64,000 nt of DNA from Vulcanimicrobiota bacterium (GCA_030041225.1 JASHOG010000035.1:1-64000), one strand, 5' to 3'; shown: positions 38,979 through 51,594, counted from the stretch's first letter. Program-made: numbers and translations. Notes: generated by a model not told the origin, from the letters alone.

Positions 38979-39836
38979 CTACAGAAATCCTCGGAGCGCG
39001 TCCAGCGTCGTGTGCAGGATCGCAGGAAGAGCAAGGTTGCCGGTCCTACGGACGAGGATCGCCATCGCGTAGCCGAAGGCGGCTTGCGCCGGCACGACGA
39101 GCGCGAGTGCGCCCACGATGCCGTGAGCGTGCTCGAAGTCACTGCCGAAGCGCCAAAGACCGAAGAGCAGCGCCTGAACGAGTGCCGCCCACTGTGCGGG
39201 CATGCAGGAGCGTAGCCTGCCGAAGAGCGCGCCGCGAAAGAGGAACTCTTCGCTGAAACCGCTCGCGAAAAAACTGTAGATCAAGCGCCGTCCGAAGAGC
39301 GCCGCCGAGGCATCCGCGTAGAGCAGTACGTACGCGACCGCGAAGAGCGGTAACACGAGCCAGATTGCGGCCGCACCGACGCTTCCGCGTGAGAAGCTTC
39401 CCAGACCCATCTTTGCGAGCGGGACGCGCAGGAGCGCAAGCATCACAAGCGGCAGGAAAGCATACTCGGCAAAGTTTTCTAAGGCCGTCCCGAGGCCAAC
39501 CGGAGCAACGCGCGCGAGCCACAGCTTGAGGTGATGGTCGATCGACGTCCAGAGCGGTGGCGGATCAATCGTCATATGTCCGCGCACCGCGAGCATCCAT
39601 CCCGTGAGCGCGACGAGGAGGAGCAGCAACGCGAGCTGGAGCGGCAGGAGCTGACGCGTTACCGGCGCGTCGCGTTCGCGGTGAGGAGGCGCGGTGACGA
39701 AGTACGTCAGCGCGCAGCAGAGGACGAGGAAGGCAGCGACACAGGCGTAGAGCAGAGCATCGCCTCGCAGGGGGCTGGTGAGGAGAATGATCTCCGAAGC
39801 CGCCCAGAGCTCTGCGAGGACGACGAAGGCCTGCAT
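38979..39836 (-). CDS. CPBP-family intramembrane metalloprotease
   Basis: FSEEFLFRGALFGRL and FGSDFEHAHGIVGALAL motifs. Confidence 0.85.
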   Translation of the reverse strand: MQAFVVLAELWAASEIILLTSPLRGDALLYACVAAFLVLCCALTYFVTAPPHRERDAPVTRQLLPLQLALLLLLVALTGWMLAVRGHMTIDPPPLWTSIDHHLKLWLARVAPVGLGTALENFAEYAFLPLVMLALLRVPLAKMGLGSFSRGSVGAAAIWLVLPLFAVAYVLLYADASAALFGRRLIYSFFASGFSEEFLFRGALFGRLRSCMPAQWAALVQALLFGLWRFGSDFEHAHGIVGALALVVPAQAAFGYAMAILVRRTGNLALPAILHTTLDALRGFL

Positions 39837-39852
39837 CGCGCGAAGCTTCCGA

Positions 39853-40578
39853 TTACACTCCCGGCGGGAAGGTGTAGTTCGGGGGCGTCACGAGTTTACC
39901 GATCTCGAGCGTGATCTCTTGGTGTGACCCGAGCGGAATGGAGCGCGGATCGGCGTGCCACTGCATCCCGTTGACAAACGCCGTGACGTGTCCGCGCTTC
40001 CCGGCGACGTTGTCCGAGCTGAGCGGTTGCCCCCAGATATCGAAGAACATGCCGAGCGTGAAGGGTCCTCCGTCCGGAGCATTCAGTCGAGGGGACTCGA
40101 TGTGAATGATGCCGGTTGCATCGTGCGTATGCAGCCAGTAGAGACATCCCTCCGGGGGAACCGGCTCAATGCCGATGTACGCGGGGATTTGTAGCTGGCG
40201 ACCGTTCACGAAGAGGGCGAGGTGCGTGTGGACGTGCAGAACCGTTTGCTCGCTCGTGAGGCACGTGATGCCGTCGATGGGCAAGCCGGGACGCGGGTTC
40301 GCCTTCATCGGATTTGGAAACGCCGGCGCGCCGACCGCGATGCCGGTGACGAGTTGAATCGGCGAAGCGCTCGCGTTCGGACCAGGCGTCGGCGTTGCGT
40401 TAGCAGCGGCAACCTCATGCTGCTGCTGCAGGTTGACGACGGCGAAAGCGGCGACGATGATGACGACGATTCCTCCGAAGATGATGTAGACCACCGACAT
40501 GGGGTCGCGCCGCTTTGGGGGCTGCGTTCCGCCGCGCGCAGCTTGACGGCGCTGCGCGCGAGAGCTCGGTTGAGACAC
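39853..40578 (-). CDS. hypothetical membrane-anchored His-rich protein
   Basis: N-terminal TM; HVHTHLALFVNGRQL, YWLHTHDATGIIHIESP motifs. Confidence 0.7.
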   Translation of the reverse strand: MSQPSSRAQRRQAARGGTQPPKRRDPMSVVYIIFGGIVVIIVAAFAVVNLQQQHEVAAANATPTPGPNASASPIQLVTGIAVGAPAFPNPMKANPRPGLPIDGITCLTSEQTVLHVHTHLALFVNGRQLQIPAYIGIEPVPPEGCLYWLHTHDATGIIHIESPRLNAPDGGPFTLGMFFDIWGQPLSSDNVAGKRGHVTAFVNGMQWHADPRSIPLGSHQEITLEIGKLVTPPNYTFPPGV

Positions 40579-40618
40579 GAAAAGAAACCTCGCTGGTTAC
40601 TGGAGGGCGTCTTCTTCC

Positions 40619-41644
40619 CTAAACGGGAGCGGTTGCCTCCAACGGCGTGTCGGCGGGATCGAGCGGGCGCCCTGGAACGAGGTAGTTGACGACGTAGTCC
40701 GTGACGGCCGTGGAGAGCGGTGTCGCAGCCCGAGCGTAGCCGCTCGCCCGCAGACGCTCGGACGAGGCGCACGTCGAATACTGGTACTTGCCGCGAAGCT
40801 GGTCGGGCATGTCCACGAACTCGATGCGTTCGGGAAGCGCGAGGGCGGCGAAGATCGGGCGAACGAGCTCGAGCCACGTGCGAGCGCGACCGCTACCGGC
40901 GTTCACGATGCCGTTCGTGCCCGATTGCGCCAGATGGAGGGTGATCTCCGCCGCGTCTTTGATGTAGATGAAGTCGCGCCGCTGTTCGCCGTCGGCAAAC
41001 TCAGGGCGATAACTCTTGAAGAGCTTGACACTGCCGGTGGAGCGGATCTGCTCGTAGGCCTTCAGCACGACGCTGCGCATCTCACCCTTGTGGTCCTCGT
41101 TTGGTCCGAACACGTTGAAGTATTTGATACCGCAGCAATGCTGCGCAAGTCCAGTGCGCTGCGCGTAGAGATCGAAGAGGTGCTTCGAGTAGGCGTAGGC
41201 ATTGAGCGGGCGCAGCGAGCGCAGATCCCGTTCCTCGGAGAGATCGTCCTCGAGCGCTCCGTAGGTTGCCGCGGACGAGGCGTACATAAAGCGCGTCTCG
41301 CGCGAGACGAGCTCCTGAGCGAGCCGCTTCGTGTACTCGTAGTTGTTGCGCAGAAGGTACCCGGAGTCGCTCTCCGTCGTCGAGGAGCAGGCACCGAGAT
41401 GAAACAGCGTGCGCACCTCGCCGAAAGCGTCGCGGCGCTGCTCGAGCCGCTCGAGAAAGTCATCGGCGTCGACGTAATCGAGAATACGCAACGGCACGAG
41501 GTGCCGCCACTTCTCGCTCGTGTCGAGGCGATCGATGACGTAAATGTTCTCGATCCCCTGCCGGTTGAGCGCCCAGACGACCGCACTGCCGATGAGGCCC
41601 GCGCCGCCGGTGACCGCCACCGCTCCGCGTGAAATATCGTGCAT
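40619..41644 (-). CDS. hldD: ADP-L-glycero-D-manno-heptose 6-epimerase
   Basis: VTGGAGLIGSAVVWALNRQGIENIYVIDRL, FHLGACSSTTE, YASSAATYG, YFNVFGPNEDHKGEMRSV. Confidence 0.92.
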   Translation of the reverse strand: MHDISRGAVAVTGGAGLIGSAVVWALNRQGIENIYVIDRLDTSEKWRHLVPLRILDYVDADDFLERLEQRRDAFGEVRTLFHLGACSSTTESDSGYLLRNNYEYTKRLAQELVSRETRFMYASSAATYGALEDDLSEERDLRSLRPLNAYAYSKHLFDLYAQRTGLAQHCCGIKYFNVFGPNEDHKGEMRSVVLKAYEQIRSTGSVKLFKSYRPEFADGEQRRDFIYIKDAAEITLHLAQSGTNGIVNAGSGRARTWLELVRPIFAALALPERIEFVDMPDQLRGKYQYSTCASSERLRASGYARAATPLSTAVTDYVVNYLVPGRPLDPADTPLEATAPV

Positions 41645-41702
41645 TGAAGCTCCATGCACGGTATTCACGCGGGCGGTTGCGGTTCCCTCGCAAGCTCCTT
41701 GC

Positions 41703-44075
41703 CTAGAAGGCTTCGGTGAGCCGCAAGAGCACGCCGCGGCCGGGCGCAATCTGCGTCGTGTTGAAGCCGTTCGCGATCTTGACGATGTACTGATGGTTCA
41801 GCATGTTCTGAATGTCGAGCCGGATGCCCAGACCGTGGTTCGGCGTACCGGCAAGCGTCTTTGCGACGGAGCCGTCGAACGTGAGATGCGACGGCAGGCG
41901 GCCGGTCAGGTCTTCAGTGGCGTTTTCGAAGAAGACCGGAAAGCCGGTCCCATAATCGCCCTGCAGCGTCGCGAACCAGTCGTGTGTCGCGCCGAAGAGG
42001 TACGTGTATCCGCCAATCGAGTGCACCGTCTGGTCGTGATCCTCCGCCGAGAGAAGCTCCGCAGAGGTGAGCGGGACGCCCGGCGGATTCGGTTCGGGGC
42101 CGAAGAGGAACGTCGCGCCCGAGATCCCGCCTGCATAGGCTCCGGAGATCGTCGTGCTGACGAACCAGTAGTTACCGTTCGGCAAGCGGTCTTGAAGGCG
42201 CAGCTGGACACCCTGATATCTGCCGAGTGCGTTGTTGAAGACGGCGAAGAGCGGCGTGTTCAGCAGTTGCGTCGTGTCGAGGACATTGATGACGTTACGC
42301 TCCGTGAAGTTCACGTATCCCGTTAAGGTGGGCGAGAACGTATGCTCTAGGCCAACCTCATAGATCGAATCTGTCTCCGGCTTGAGGTTATACACCGGAT
42401 GCGAGATGCATTCACCGGTGCTCGCACCGAGAAACGCGCACGCTGCGCTGACGTCTTCGAGCTGCGGGGCGGCGTACGTCCGGCCGTAGTAGACGTGGAT
42501 GATGTTCTTCGAATCTCCCTTCAAGTTCACGCTGATACGCGGTTCGAGCATGTCGCCGCCGACATAGCCGCTGGAGTGATCGTACCGAAGGCCGTACTGC
42601 ACGGCGAGGATTGGGGTCGGCTGCCACGTGTCTTCAGCGTAGGCCCCGAGTTGCGAGCCGGCCTGAGCCTGAGCAAACGAAGCCGAGTAATACGGAGAGA
42701 CGGGCGTCCCGGTGTTCGCGCACTCGTTATAGTAGCACGCAAAGGTCTCGTCGGCTGAATAGTTCTCGCGCCACATATCGAGGCCGACTTTCCACGTATG
42801 CGTTCCGACCGAGCGCGAGTCATTCAGCCGCAGACCCGCATATGTTGCGAAGCGATCCTGGTTGAGACCGATGAGGTGATCGACGACGCCGGTGATGGGA
42901 TCGGGTTCGGTCGCGAGGACGTCGTCCGCGAGGTCGCCCGCGTAGACAATTTGCGTCAGACGGTACCAGGGGATGATCTGAAAGTAGCCGTTGCCGTCCT
43001 TCGTCGCGAGCGTGTAGTTGATGCTCGAGAAACGGTCGTATTCACGCTGCTGATCGTCCGTGCCGGGGACGCTCACCTCGGGGTCGAGCGGGTCGTCCGC
43101 CTGGGTGTTGATCGGAATCTGATACTGCGAGAACTCATTCCCATAGTCGAACGTGAGCGTCTGGCGATAGTTGATCTGCGTCAGCGCACGGAAGAACTCG
43201 TCGGTGAAGTTGCTGTTGTCGTCGATCGGAACGTACGTGGGGGCGTCGAGCCCGTAGTTCGTGCGCTGCGAATCGACATCGAGGAAGACTTCGGTGTCCC
43301 CGGTCCGCCCTTCGAGATCGAGCTGACCGAGTGCCTCTGCGAAGTTGCCGCCGCCCTCCGTCAGTTGTCCGTCGAGGCCCTGCGGCACATCCTCAGCGCG
43401 ATCGGTGATGATATTCGTGAGCGCGCCCATGCGCTGGCCGCCGTACTCTGCGGGAAAGTCACCGCTGTAGACTTCGAGCGAGTCGATCTGATTCGGGTCG
43501 ATGATCTGCGAGAAGTTATCGGCGGTGGCGAGGGGGAGCGGCGCGCCGTCAACTTCGTAGGTGACGCCGTGGAAGCCGAGCGCAACCGGCTCGTTGTACG
43601 AAAACTGTACGATGCCCGGCATCGTCTCGACGAGGTTGTAGATATTGTTCTCCACCGGAGAGGCCTGAATTTGGGATCGGTCCATCTGATTGACGGCCAC
43701 CGGGTTCCCCGTGACGCTCGACTCTGCATACGCTACAGCATGCGCGATCGCTTTCAGATGCGTGAGCGCGACGTCGACCGATTGAATGCTGTCGCTCGAG
43801 ACGTTGAGCGAAACGACTCGGTCCTGTGCGTCGTCGTCATGCACCGTGAGGAGATAGTAGCCGAAGGGAACGGTAAAGGTATAGACGCCGCGGCTGTCGG
43901 TGGTCGTGGTAAACCGAGAGCCCTCACCGGCAAGTGTCACGTCGGCCCCGGCCGCCGGCGCCCCGTCGAGCGTGACCGTCCCGCGCACGATGCCGAGCGT
44001 CGTGGCGCGCGCGATGCCGAAGGCGCAGATTCCTGCGCACAACGCGGCTAACAGTGCCGCAAGAATGCGTTGCAA
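41703..44075 (-). CDS. TonB-dependent receptor with N-terminal carboxypeptidase-regulatory-like domain
   Basis: GIVRGTVTLDGAPAAGADVTLAG..., plug domain (VETMPGIVQFSYNEPVALGFHGVTYEVDGAPLP), barrel ending VLLRLTEAF. Confidence 0.9.
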   Translation of the reverse strand: MQRILAALLAALCAGICAFGIARATTLGIVRGTVTLDGAPAAGADVTLAGEGSRFTTTTDSRGVYTFTVPFGYYLLTVHDDDAQDRVVSLNVSSDSIQSVDVALTHLKAIAHAVAYAESSVTGNPVAVNQMDRSQIQASPVENNIYNLVETMPGIVQFSYNEPVALGFHGVTYEVDGAPLPLATADNFSQIIDPNQIDSLEVYSGDFPAEYGGQRMGALTNIITDRAEDVPQGLDGQLTEGGGNFAEALGQLDLEGRTGDTEVFLDVDSQRTNYGLDAPTYVPIDDNSNFTDEFFRALTQINYRQTLTFDYGNEFSQYQIPINTQADDPLDPEVSVPGTDDQQREYDRFSSINYTLATKDGNGYFQIIPWYRLTQIVYAGDLADDVLATEPDPITGVVDHLIGLNQDRFATYAGLRLNDSRSVGTHTWKVGLDMWRENYSADETFACYYNECANTGTPVSPYYSASFAQAQAGSQLGAYAEDTWQPTPILAVQYGLRYDHSSGYVGGDMLEPRISVNLKGDSKNIIHVYYGRTYAAPQLEDVSAACAFLGASTGECISHPVYNLKPETDSIYEVGLEHTFSPTLTGYVNFTERNVINVLDTTQLLNTPLFAVFNNALGRYQGVQLRLQDRLPNGNYWFVSTTISGAYAGGISGATFLFGPEPNPPGVPLTSAELLSAEDHDQTVHSIGGYTYLFGATHDWFATLQGDYGTGFPVFFENATEDLTGRLPSHLTFDGSVAKTLAGTPNHGLGIRLDIQNMLNHQYIVKIANGFNTTQIAPGRGVLLRLTEAF

Positions 44076-44120
44076 TGGACTCCCCCTTTGAAGAGATGAA
44101 GTGCGGTAGTAGGAAGACGC

Positions 44121-44702
44121 TTACGCGCCGGCTACCGCAGACGGGGGAGGACGAGCGAAGCGCCGCGCAACGCGCAGCGCCGATTCAAAGTGCGGTGCTT
44201 CGATGTGGCGCGCTGCCCATGTGACGACGTGTGGGGCGTAATCGTCGAGAGCGCGAATCGCGACGGCCATCGTCGCGAGCAGTAACAGCGCCGCACGTGC
44301 GAGCGTGCGGACGAGCCACGAAGCGAGCACGAGCGCTACGATCAGGAGCAGAGGTGAGAGCGTGTCATGGTGCGGCTCGATGTGCTCTGCGAGCGTGAAC
44401 CAGAGGCCCGCGGCTCCGGCGATCGCCGGAAGACCGGGCAGCGTGTGCCGCAAGCGTGCCGCGAGTATGGAACCCTCGATGAGTCGCCCCGCGCCGGCCC
44501 AGGCAACGGCCGCCGCCGCGACGATCGAGCCGCCAAGCGCCAAGGCCGCCGCGGCGAGGAGAAGCTCGTGATATCCGCCGCCCATTGCGTGGCTCTGGCC
44601 GTAGGCGGCCGTATGCGCGAGCAGTGAGGCAAGCAAGCCTAGGGCCATAGCGCCGGGCAGCTCGGGGGCTCTCATCCGCGCGAAACTTTCGCTCCACTGC
44701 AA
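44121..44702 (-). CDS. hypothetical polytopic membrane protein
   Basis: Multiple hydrophobic helices; His-containing segments (HAMGGGYHELL, EHIEPHHD). Confidence 0.65.
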   Translation of the reverse strand: MQWSESFARMRAPELPGAMALGLLASLLAHTAAYGQSHAMGGGYHELLLAAAALALGGSIVAAAAVAWAGAGRLIEGSILAARLRHTLPGLPAIAGAAGLWFTLAEHIEPHHDTLSPLLLIVALVLASWLVRTLARAALLLLATMAVAIRALDDYAPHVVTWAARHIEAPHFESALRVARRFARPPPSAVAGA

Positions 44703-44787
44703 GGGTTGGCCTGGAGCGAGCGTCGTACAAAGCCGACCCCTCCCCTAGGCATCTTTGCCCGATGAGGGATAGGCAGTAGAGAAAACC

Positions 44788-45357
44788 ATGCATACCGCAC
44801 CAAACATCAGCGCCCGTCTTCCGGTGGAGAATGCCGACACCGTCAGTCTCGTCTGCGCGCTCCTCGCGCGCTTCCCCGAGCTGGCCTCGATACGCTCTCT
44901 CCCTGCCGACGGCACCGTGCGCCTCACGTTTGCCGTGCGCAGGCGCCTCGACCGGGCGGCGCAACGCGCGATCGCGGAGGCGGTATCCGACCACATCGGC
45001 GCCTTCGTCGTGCTTGCGGGTGCGCCCACGGAGGCGTTGCGCGTCGAGTGCGAGAGCGAACGCGCGATGAGCTTCGTACACGTTACTCGCGATCTCGAGA
45101 GCTTCTCGAAGGAGGAGCTCGAGATGCTCTGCGCCTTCTTCCACACGCGTTTCGGCGAAGCGCTCGTCTGTACGCCGCACGCCGAGGACGAGTTCGAGGA
45201 GGATGAGCTTACGCAGGACGAGGCCGCCCTCTATGCCATCGAAGCGCTTCGCGATCCCACGCAATCGAAGAATCTCGTGGGATTCCGCGAAGAGAAGCGC
45301 GTCTTGGTCTACTTCTTGAAGTCGCAGAAGAAAGCGAAGGCATCGGCTCGCCGCTGA
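44788..45357 (+). CDS. hypothetical cytoplasmic protein
   Basis: ORF upstream of ymdB-like gene; better coding fit than overlapping minus ORF. Confidence 0.6.
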   Translation: MHTAPNISARLPVENADTVSLVCALLARFPELASIRSLPADGTVRLTFAVRRRLDRAAQRAIAEAVSDHIGAFVVLAGAPTEALRVECESERAMSFVHVTRDLESFSKEELEMLCAFFHTRFGEALVCTPHAEDEFEEDELTQDEAALYAIEALRDPTQSKNLVGFREEKRVLVYFLKSQKKAKASARR

Positions 45358-45362
45358 CGTCA

Positions 45363-46148
45363 TTGAACCTGCTCGTCATCGGGGATGTCGTCGGCGCCCC
45401 CGGGCGCGAGGCGTTGAAGCGCTGCCTTCCGCTCATGCGCGATCGGTATCAGGTCCAGGGCTGCATTGCCAACGGTGAGAATGTCGCCGGCGGCTTCGGC
45501 TTGACGGCGCAAACCGCACAGGAGCTCTTCGAGAACGGTGTCGATTTCATCACGAGCGGCAATCATATCTTCGACAAACGAGAGTTCGCTGCGTACCTCG
45601 ACTCGTCCGATCGCGTCATACGTCCTGCAAACTACCCGTCATCCGCGCCCGGTCGCGGGTACGGCACGTTCGCGGTAAGCGGCGTCACCGTCGGCGTCTT
45701 GAACCTCATGGGGCGGACGTTCATGCCGCCCGTCGACGACCCGTTTCGCTGCGCCGACGCCTGCCTCGATGTGCTGCGTGAGCTCACGCCCATCGTCGTC
45801 GTCGACATGCACGCTGAAGCGACGTCGGAGAAGATTGCGCTATCTCGCTACGTGGACGGCCGCGCCTCGCTCGTCTTCGGCACGCACACGCACGTACAGA
45901 CTGCCGACGAGCACATCCTTCCCGGCGGCACCGCCTACATCAGTGACGTCGGCATGACCGGACCGAGTGACGGCGTGATCGGGATGGAGCAGAAAGCCGT
46001 GCTCGATCGCTTCCTCGTCGGCATCTCCGAGCGATTCTCGGTGCAGAAGGAGGGGCCGCGCCAGTTCTGCGCGATCGTCGTGACCCTCGATACCGGGACA
46101 GGTAAAGCGCTTGAGATCAAGCGTATCTTCCAGCGCGGCATTGCGTGA
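45363..46148 (+). CDS. YmdB-like metallophosphoesterase (TIGR00282 type)
   Basis: NLLVIGDVVGAPGREAL, ANGENVAGGFGLT, SGNHIFDKREF, HTHVQTADEHILPGGTAYISDVGMTGP. Confidence 0.93.
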   Translation: MNLLVIGDVVGAPGREALKRCLPLMRDRYQVQGCIANGENVAGGFGLTAQTAQELFENGVDFITSGNHIFDKREFAAYLDSSDRVIRPANYPSSAPGRGYGTFAVSGVTVGVLNLMGRTFMPPVDDPFRCADACLDVLRELTPIVVVDMHAEATSEKIALSRYVDGRASLVFGTHTHVQTADEHILPGGTAYISDVGMTGPSDGVIGMEQKAVLDRFLVGISERFSVQKEGPRQFCAIVVTLDTGTGKALEIKRIFQRGIA

Positions 46149-46930
46149 TCGTCGACTTTCACTGCCATACGGTGGAGAGCGACGGCTCCCTCACGCCGCA
46201 GGCACTCGCCGACTACATGCGCGATCGCGAGGTCGAGACCTTCGCGATCACCGATCACGATACGCTTTCGGCCTATGGCACGTTCACGGCTCCGCCTCGA
46301 GCGCGCGTCGTCACCGGCATCGAGATCAACACGACCTGGCGAGAGAACGAGGTGCACCTCCTCGGCTTTGCGCTTCCTTTAGATGATGCGTCGCTCAACG
46401 GCGTGCTCGAGCGCAACCGCACGGAGAGGAAGCTGCGCGTCGAACGGATGGTGATGCAGCTTCGGGAGGCCGGCTACCCGATCACGCTGGCCGACGTTCT
46501 GCGCGAGGCACCGCACTCCAAGTCGCTCGGACGGCCGCACGTCGCTAAGGCGTTGATCCGATTGGGCGCGGCCGGCGACGTCGAGGCGGCCTTTCGCGCG
46601 TTCCTCCGGCGCGGGAAGCCCGGCTACGTTCCCTCCACGCACATCACGCCGCACGAGGCGATCGCGGCGATTCGTGGTTGCGGCGGCGTTGCCGTGCTGG
46701 CCCATCCCGGTCGCTTGAAGGATCGCTCGATCATCGACGAGCTCGCGACACACGGCCTGCACGGGCTGGAAGTCTTCTACCCGACGCACAGCGCCGGCGA
46801 CGTCGAGTATTTTCGGGGGAAGGCGCGCCGGCATCACTTGGTGATGACCGCGGGCTCGGACTTTCACGACATCCGGTATCACGCTCACGGCGTCGGCGTG
46901 GAGGTCGACGGTCCGGACGTAGAGCCGTTC

Positions 46931-46951
<21 letters not shown>
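46145..46951 (+). CDS. PHP-domain phosphoesterase
   Basis: IVDFHCHTVESDGSLTPQAL, ITDHDTLSAYG, GIEINTTW, LAHPGRL, GSDFH. Confidence 0.93.
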
Positions 46952-48838
<1,887 letters not shown>

Positions 48839-48848
48839 GGGCGCATCG

Positions 48849-50081
48849 ATGGCTGTGTATAGGCGATTATTCACCTCGGAATCGGTAACGGAGGGGCACC
48901 CGGACAAGCTCGCCGATCAGATCTCCGATGCCGTTTTGGACGCGCTCATCAAGGACGATCCCAATAGCCGCGTCGCAGTCGAGACTTTCGCGATCACGGG
49001 TCAGATTCACATCGCAGGCGAGGTGACGACGAAGACGTACGTCGATATTCCGCGTCTCGTGCGCGAGACGATTCGTGACGTCGGCTACACTCGCTCCGCC
49101 ATCGGCTTCGATGCCGAGACCTGCGGCGTAAGCGTCTCGATTGACGAGCAATCGCCGGATATCGCGCTCGGCGTCGACAAATCGCTCGAGGCGAAAGCCG
49201 GCGAGGACGAAGAAGATGCCTTCGAGCTGACCGGCGCCGGCGATCAGGGGATGATGTTCGGCTACGCGTGCCGCGAGACCGACGAACTCATGCCGATGCC
49301 GATCGTTATCGCGCACAATCTCACAAAGCATCTCGCAGCGGTGCGCAAGAACGGCACAATTCCTTATTTACGCCCGGACGGCAAGTCGCAGGTGACGGTC
49401 GAGTACGAGGGCGACACGCCCAAGCGCATCGACGCGGTCGTCGTCTCCGCGCAGCACGACCCCGAGATTCCGCTCGATGTGATTCGCAACGAGATCATCG
49501 AACGCGTCATCAATCACGTCCTTCCCGCGGCGATGCACGATTCGAAGACACGCGTCTTCGTGAACCCTACGGGGCGATTTGTGATCGGCGGGCCAAAAGG
49601 GGACGCGGGGCTCACAGGGCGCAAGATCATTGCCGATACGTACGGAGGCATGGCGCGCCACGGCGGCGGTGCCTTCTCAGGCAAGGACCCGACTAAGGTG
49701 GATCGGTCGGGTGCGTACGCGGCCCGTTGGGTCGCGAAGAACGTGGTCGCAGCGGGGCTCGCAGACCGCTGCGAGGTGCAGATCGCTTATGCAATCGGCG
49801 TCGCGCATCCGGTGAGCGTGCTCGTCGAGACGTTCGGAACCGGCAAGATTCCCGACGAAAAAATCGCGGCGGCTACTGCTGCTGTCTTCGATCTTCGGCC
49901 GGCGGCGATCATCCACTATCTCAATTTGCGCCGCGCGATCTACAAGCAGGTCGCCGCCTACGGGCACTTCGGCCGCCCCGATCTCGACCTACCGTGGGAG
50001 AAGATCGATCGCGTCGAGGCGCTCCGTGAGGCAAGCCGTTTTAACGGCGAGGCCCTTCGCGTGCCGAACTTCGCGCAGTAG
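48849..50081 (+). CDS. metK: S-adenosylmethionine synthetase
   Basis: [61 protein letters not shown]. Confidence 0.96.
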   Translation: MAVYRRLFTSESVTEGHPDKLADQISDAVLDALIKDDPNSRVAVETFAITGQIHIAGEVTTKTYVDIPRLVRETIRDVGYTRSAIGFDAETCGVSVSIDEQSPDIALGVDKSLEAKAGEDEEDAFELTGAGDQGMMFGYACRETDELMPMPIVIAHNLTKHLAAVRKNGTIPYLRPDGKSQVTVEYEGDTPKRIDAVVVSAQHDPEIPLDVIRNEIIERVINHVLPAAMHDSKTRVFVNPTGRFVIGGPKGDAGLTGRKIIADTYGGMARHGGGAFSGKDPTKVDRSGAYAARWVAKNVVAAGLADRCEVQIAYAIGVAHPVSVLVETFGTGKIPDEKIAAATAAVFDLRPAAIIHYLNLRRAIYKQVAAYGHFGRPDLDLPWEKIDRVEALREASRFNGEALRVPNFAQ

Positions 50082-50131
50082 AGCACGGCGGCTTGCCCGC
50101 CGTAGCGCTCTACCGTATACTACGTTCGCGT

Positions 50132-50207
50132 TCCGGATTAGCTCAGTTGGTAGAGCAGCTGACTGTTAATCAGCGGGTCGCTGGTTCGAGTCCAGCATCC
50201 GGAGCCA
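50132..50207 (+). tRNA. tRNA-Asn (GUU), CCA encoded
   Basis: TCCGGATTAGCTCAGTTGGTAGAGCAGCTGACTGTTAATCAGCGGGTCGCTGGTTCGAGTCCAGCATCCGGAGCCA. Confidence 0.97.
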
Positions 50208-50383
50208 CTCTTAGGTGTCGTGTACGCTCGCGGTCGTGCTCACGTTTTCGCTGGGTGTCTCGCTTGTGGCGCACCGTAAAGCCGCAGCCGCAAGCCTCGC
50301 TATCAAAACTCTTCGCCTATCTTCCGTGGCATAAGCGCGGCGCGGCAACGTCCCCGATAGTCGAGCGCTATTCTCCCAAAACG

Positions 50384-50704
50384 CTAGGCGGCGCTCCGCC
50401 GAACCGAGCGTAACTTTGCGATCTTCTTCCCCTCGGGGGAATGTCGGGCGTCAAAGAGGTCGAGCACCATCTGCATGTTGATCCAAAGGGCGTCGCTCGT
50501 CTCGAAGACGCGAGCCAAGCGCATCGCTGTATCCGGAGTGATTCCTCGGCGTCCGTTGAGCAGCTCATTGAGCCGGACATAGGAAATATCCATTGCGGCC
50601 GCCAGCGCGCGGCACGTCATGCCGAGCGGCTCCATATAGAGCTCTCGGATGATCTCTCCAGGATGCGGCGGGCGCCTTCTGGTAGGAACGGTTGGGTTTT
50701 TCAC
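50384..50704 (-). CDS. higA: HigA-family antitoxin (XRE HTH)
   Basis: PPHPGEIIRELYMEPLGMTCRALAAAMDISYVRLNELLNGRRGITPDTAMRLARVFETSDALWINMQ. Confidence 0.92.
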   Translation of the reverse strand: MKNPTVPTRRRPPHPGEIIRELYMEPLGMTCRALAAAMDISYVRLNELLNGRRGITPDTAMRLARVFETSDALWINMQMVLDLFDARHSPEGKKIAKLRSVRRSAA

Positions 50705-50719
50705 TCTTGCGGACCCTCC

Positions 50720-51010
50720 TTAGTGATAATCGACGATCTGAATGCCGGCGGCTCCTTCCGCGCTCCAGGTGAAGCAGATGCGGTATTGATCGTTGATTCG
50801 AATGCTGTACTGACCTCGCCGGTCGCCGCCAAGTTTCTCGAGACGATTGGAGGCGGGAATTCTCAGATCGCCGATCGTTGTGGCTGCTGTAAGGACGAAG
50901 AGCATTAGCCGAGCGCGGCGATGGAGCGCCGAAGGCAGCGTCCTGCGCGCGGCCTTCGAACTGCTACCCTCGAAGATGTCAGCAGTGCCTTCGTCGGCGA
51001 ACCGTCTCAC
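50720..51010 (-). CDS. higB: HigB-family (RelE superfamily) toxin
   Basis: RFADEGTADIFEG...LRIPASNRLEKLGGDRRGQYSIRINDQYRICFTW. Confidence 0.92.
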   Translation of the reverse strand: MRRFADEGTADIFEGSSSKAARRTLPSALHRRARLMLFVLTAATTIGDLRIPASNRLEKLGGDRRGQYSIRINDQYRICFTWSAEGAAGIQIVDYH

Positions 51011-51174
51011 CCGCGTGGAGTGTAATGCATATCGTTATACATGTCAAGTCTCGCTCGGTGCGTCGACCTCATGACGCTAAACACGGCGTGCAGGTGGCAG
51101 TTAGTCGGCGGCGTCTCGTTCACTTTTTCAGAGGCGAAGCCCGGTCGTTACGCGTCGGAACTCGGCAAGCGGCT

Positions 51175-51594
51175 CTACCCTGAGCGCGGCATCGGCCGTG
51201 GTACGGGAAGTATCGACCGCAACAGCTGTGTAAGCAGGCGCAACGCGGCGGCGCCACAGCGGTCGCCGAGCACATCGTGGGCGAGCAGGCTGGCCACGTC
51301 GCTGCCATAGGCGTACTGCGCGCTGACGGTGATATTGACGAACGGCCCGAAGCGGCTCACCGTGATCGTGCCGTTCAACGAGGGCAACGGTACGCCGGAT
51401 AGGTGACGCCAAGAGAACGCTAAAGAGTGCTCCGGTGCGGATGATCCCTCCAGCCCTTCTAGGACAAACATCGCCTCGCGGAACCGGCACTCTCTCCCGG
51501 CGAGCTGTGCGATGTGCAAAAGGGGATCTGCGGCAAGCCAGAGCCACAGAGAATCGCGCATTCGCTGAGATCGATTCGTTCGCTCGACGGGCAT
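51175..51594 (-). CDS. hypothetical protein (MPVERTNRSQRM...; SRPBCC-like possibility not supported)
   Basis: Open frame with plausible ATG at 51594 in a region with no competing call. Confidence 0.35.
   Translation of the reverse strand: MPVERTNRSQRMRDSLWLWLAADPLLHIAQLAGRECRFREAMFVLEGLEGSSAPEHSLAFSWRHLSGVPLPSLNGTITVSRFGPFVNITVSAQYAYGSDVASLLAHDVLGDRCGAAALRLLTQLLRSILPVPRPMPRSG

Noticed and set aside
42798-44051. 417-aa plus-strand ORF inside the TonB receptor gene
   Set aside because: Antisense shadow ORF of a well-supported minus-strand receptor; no recognisable motif.
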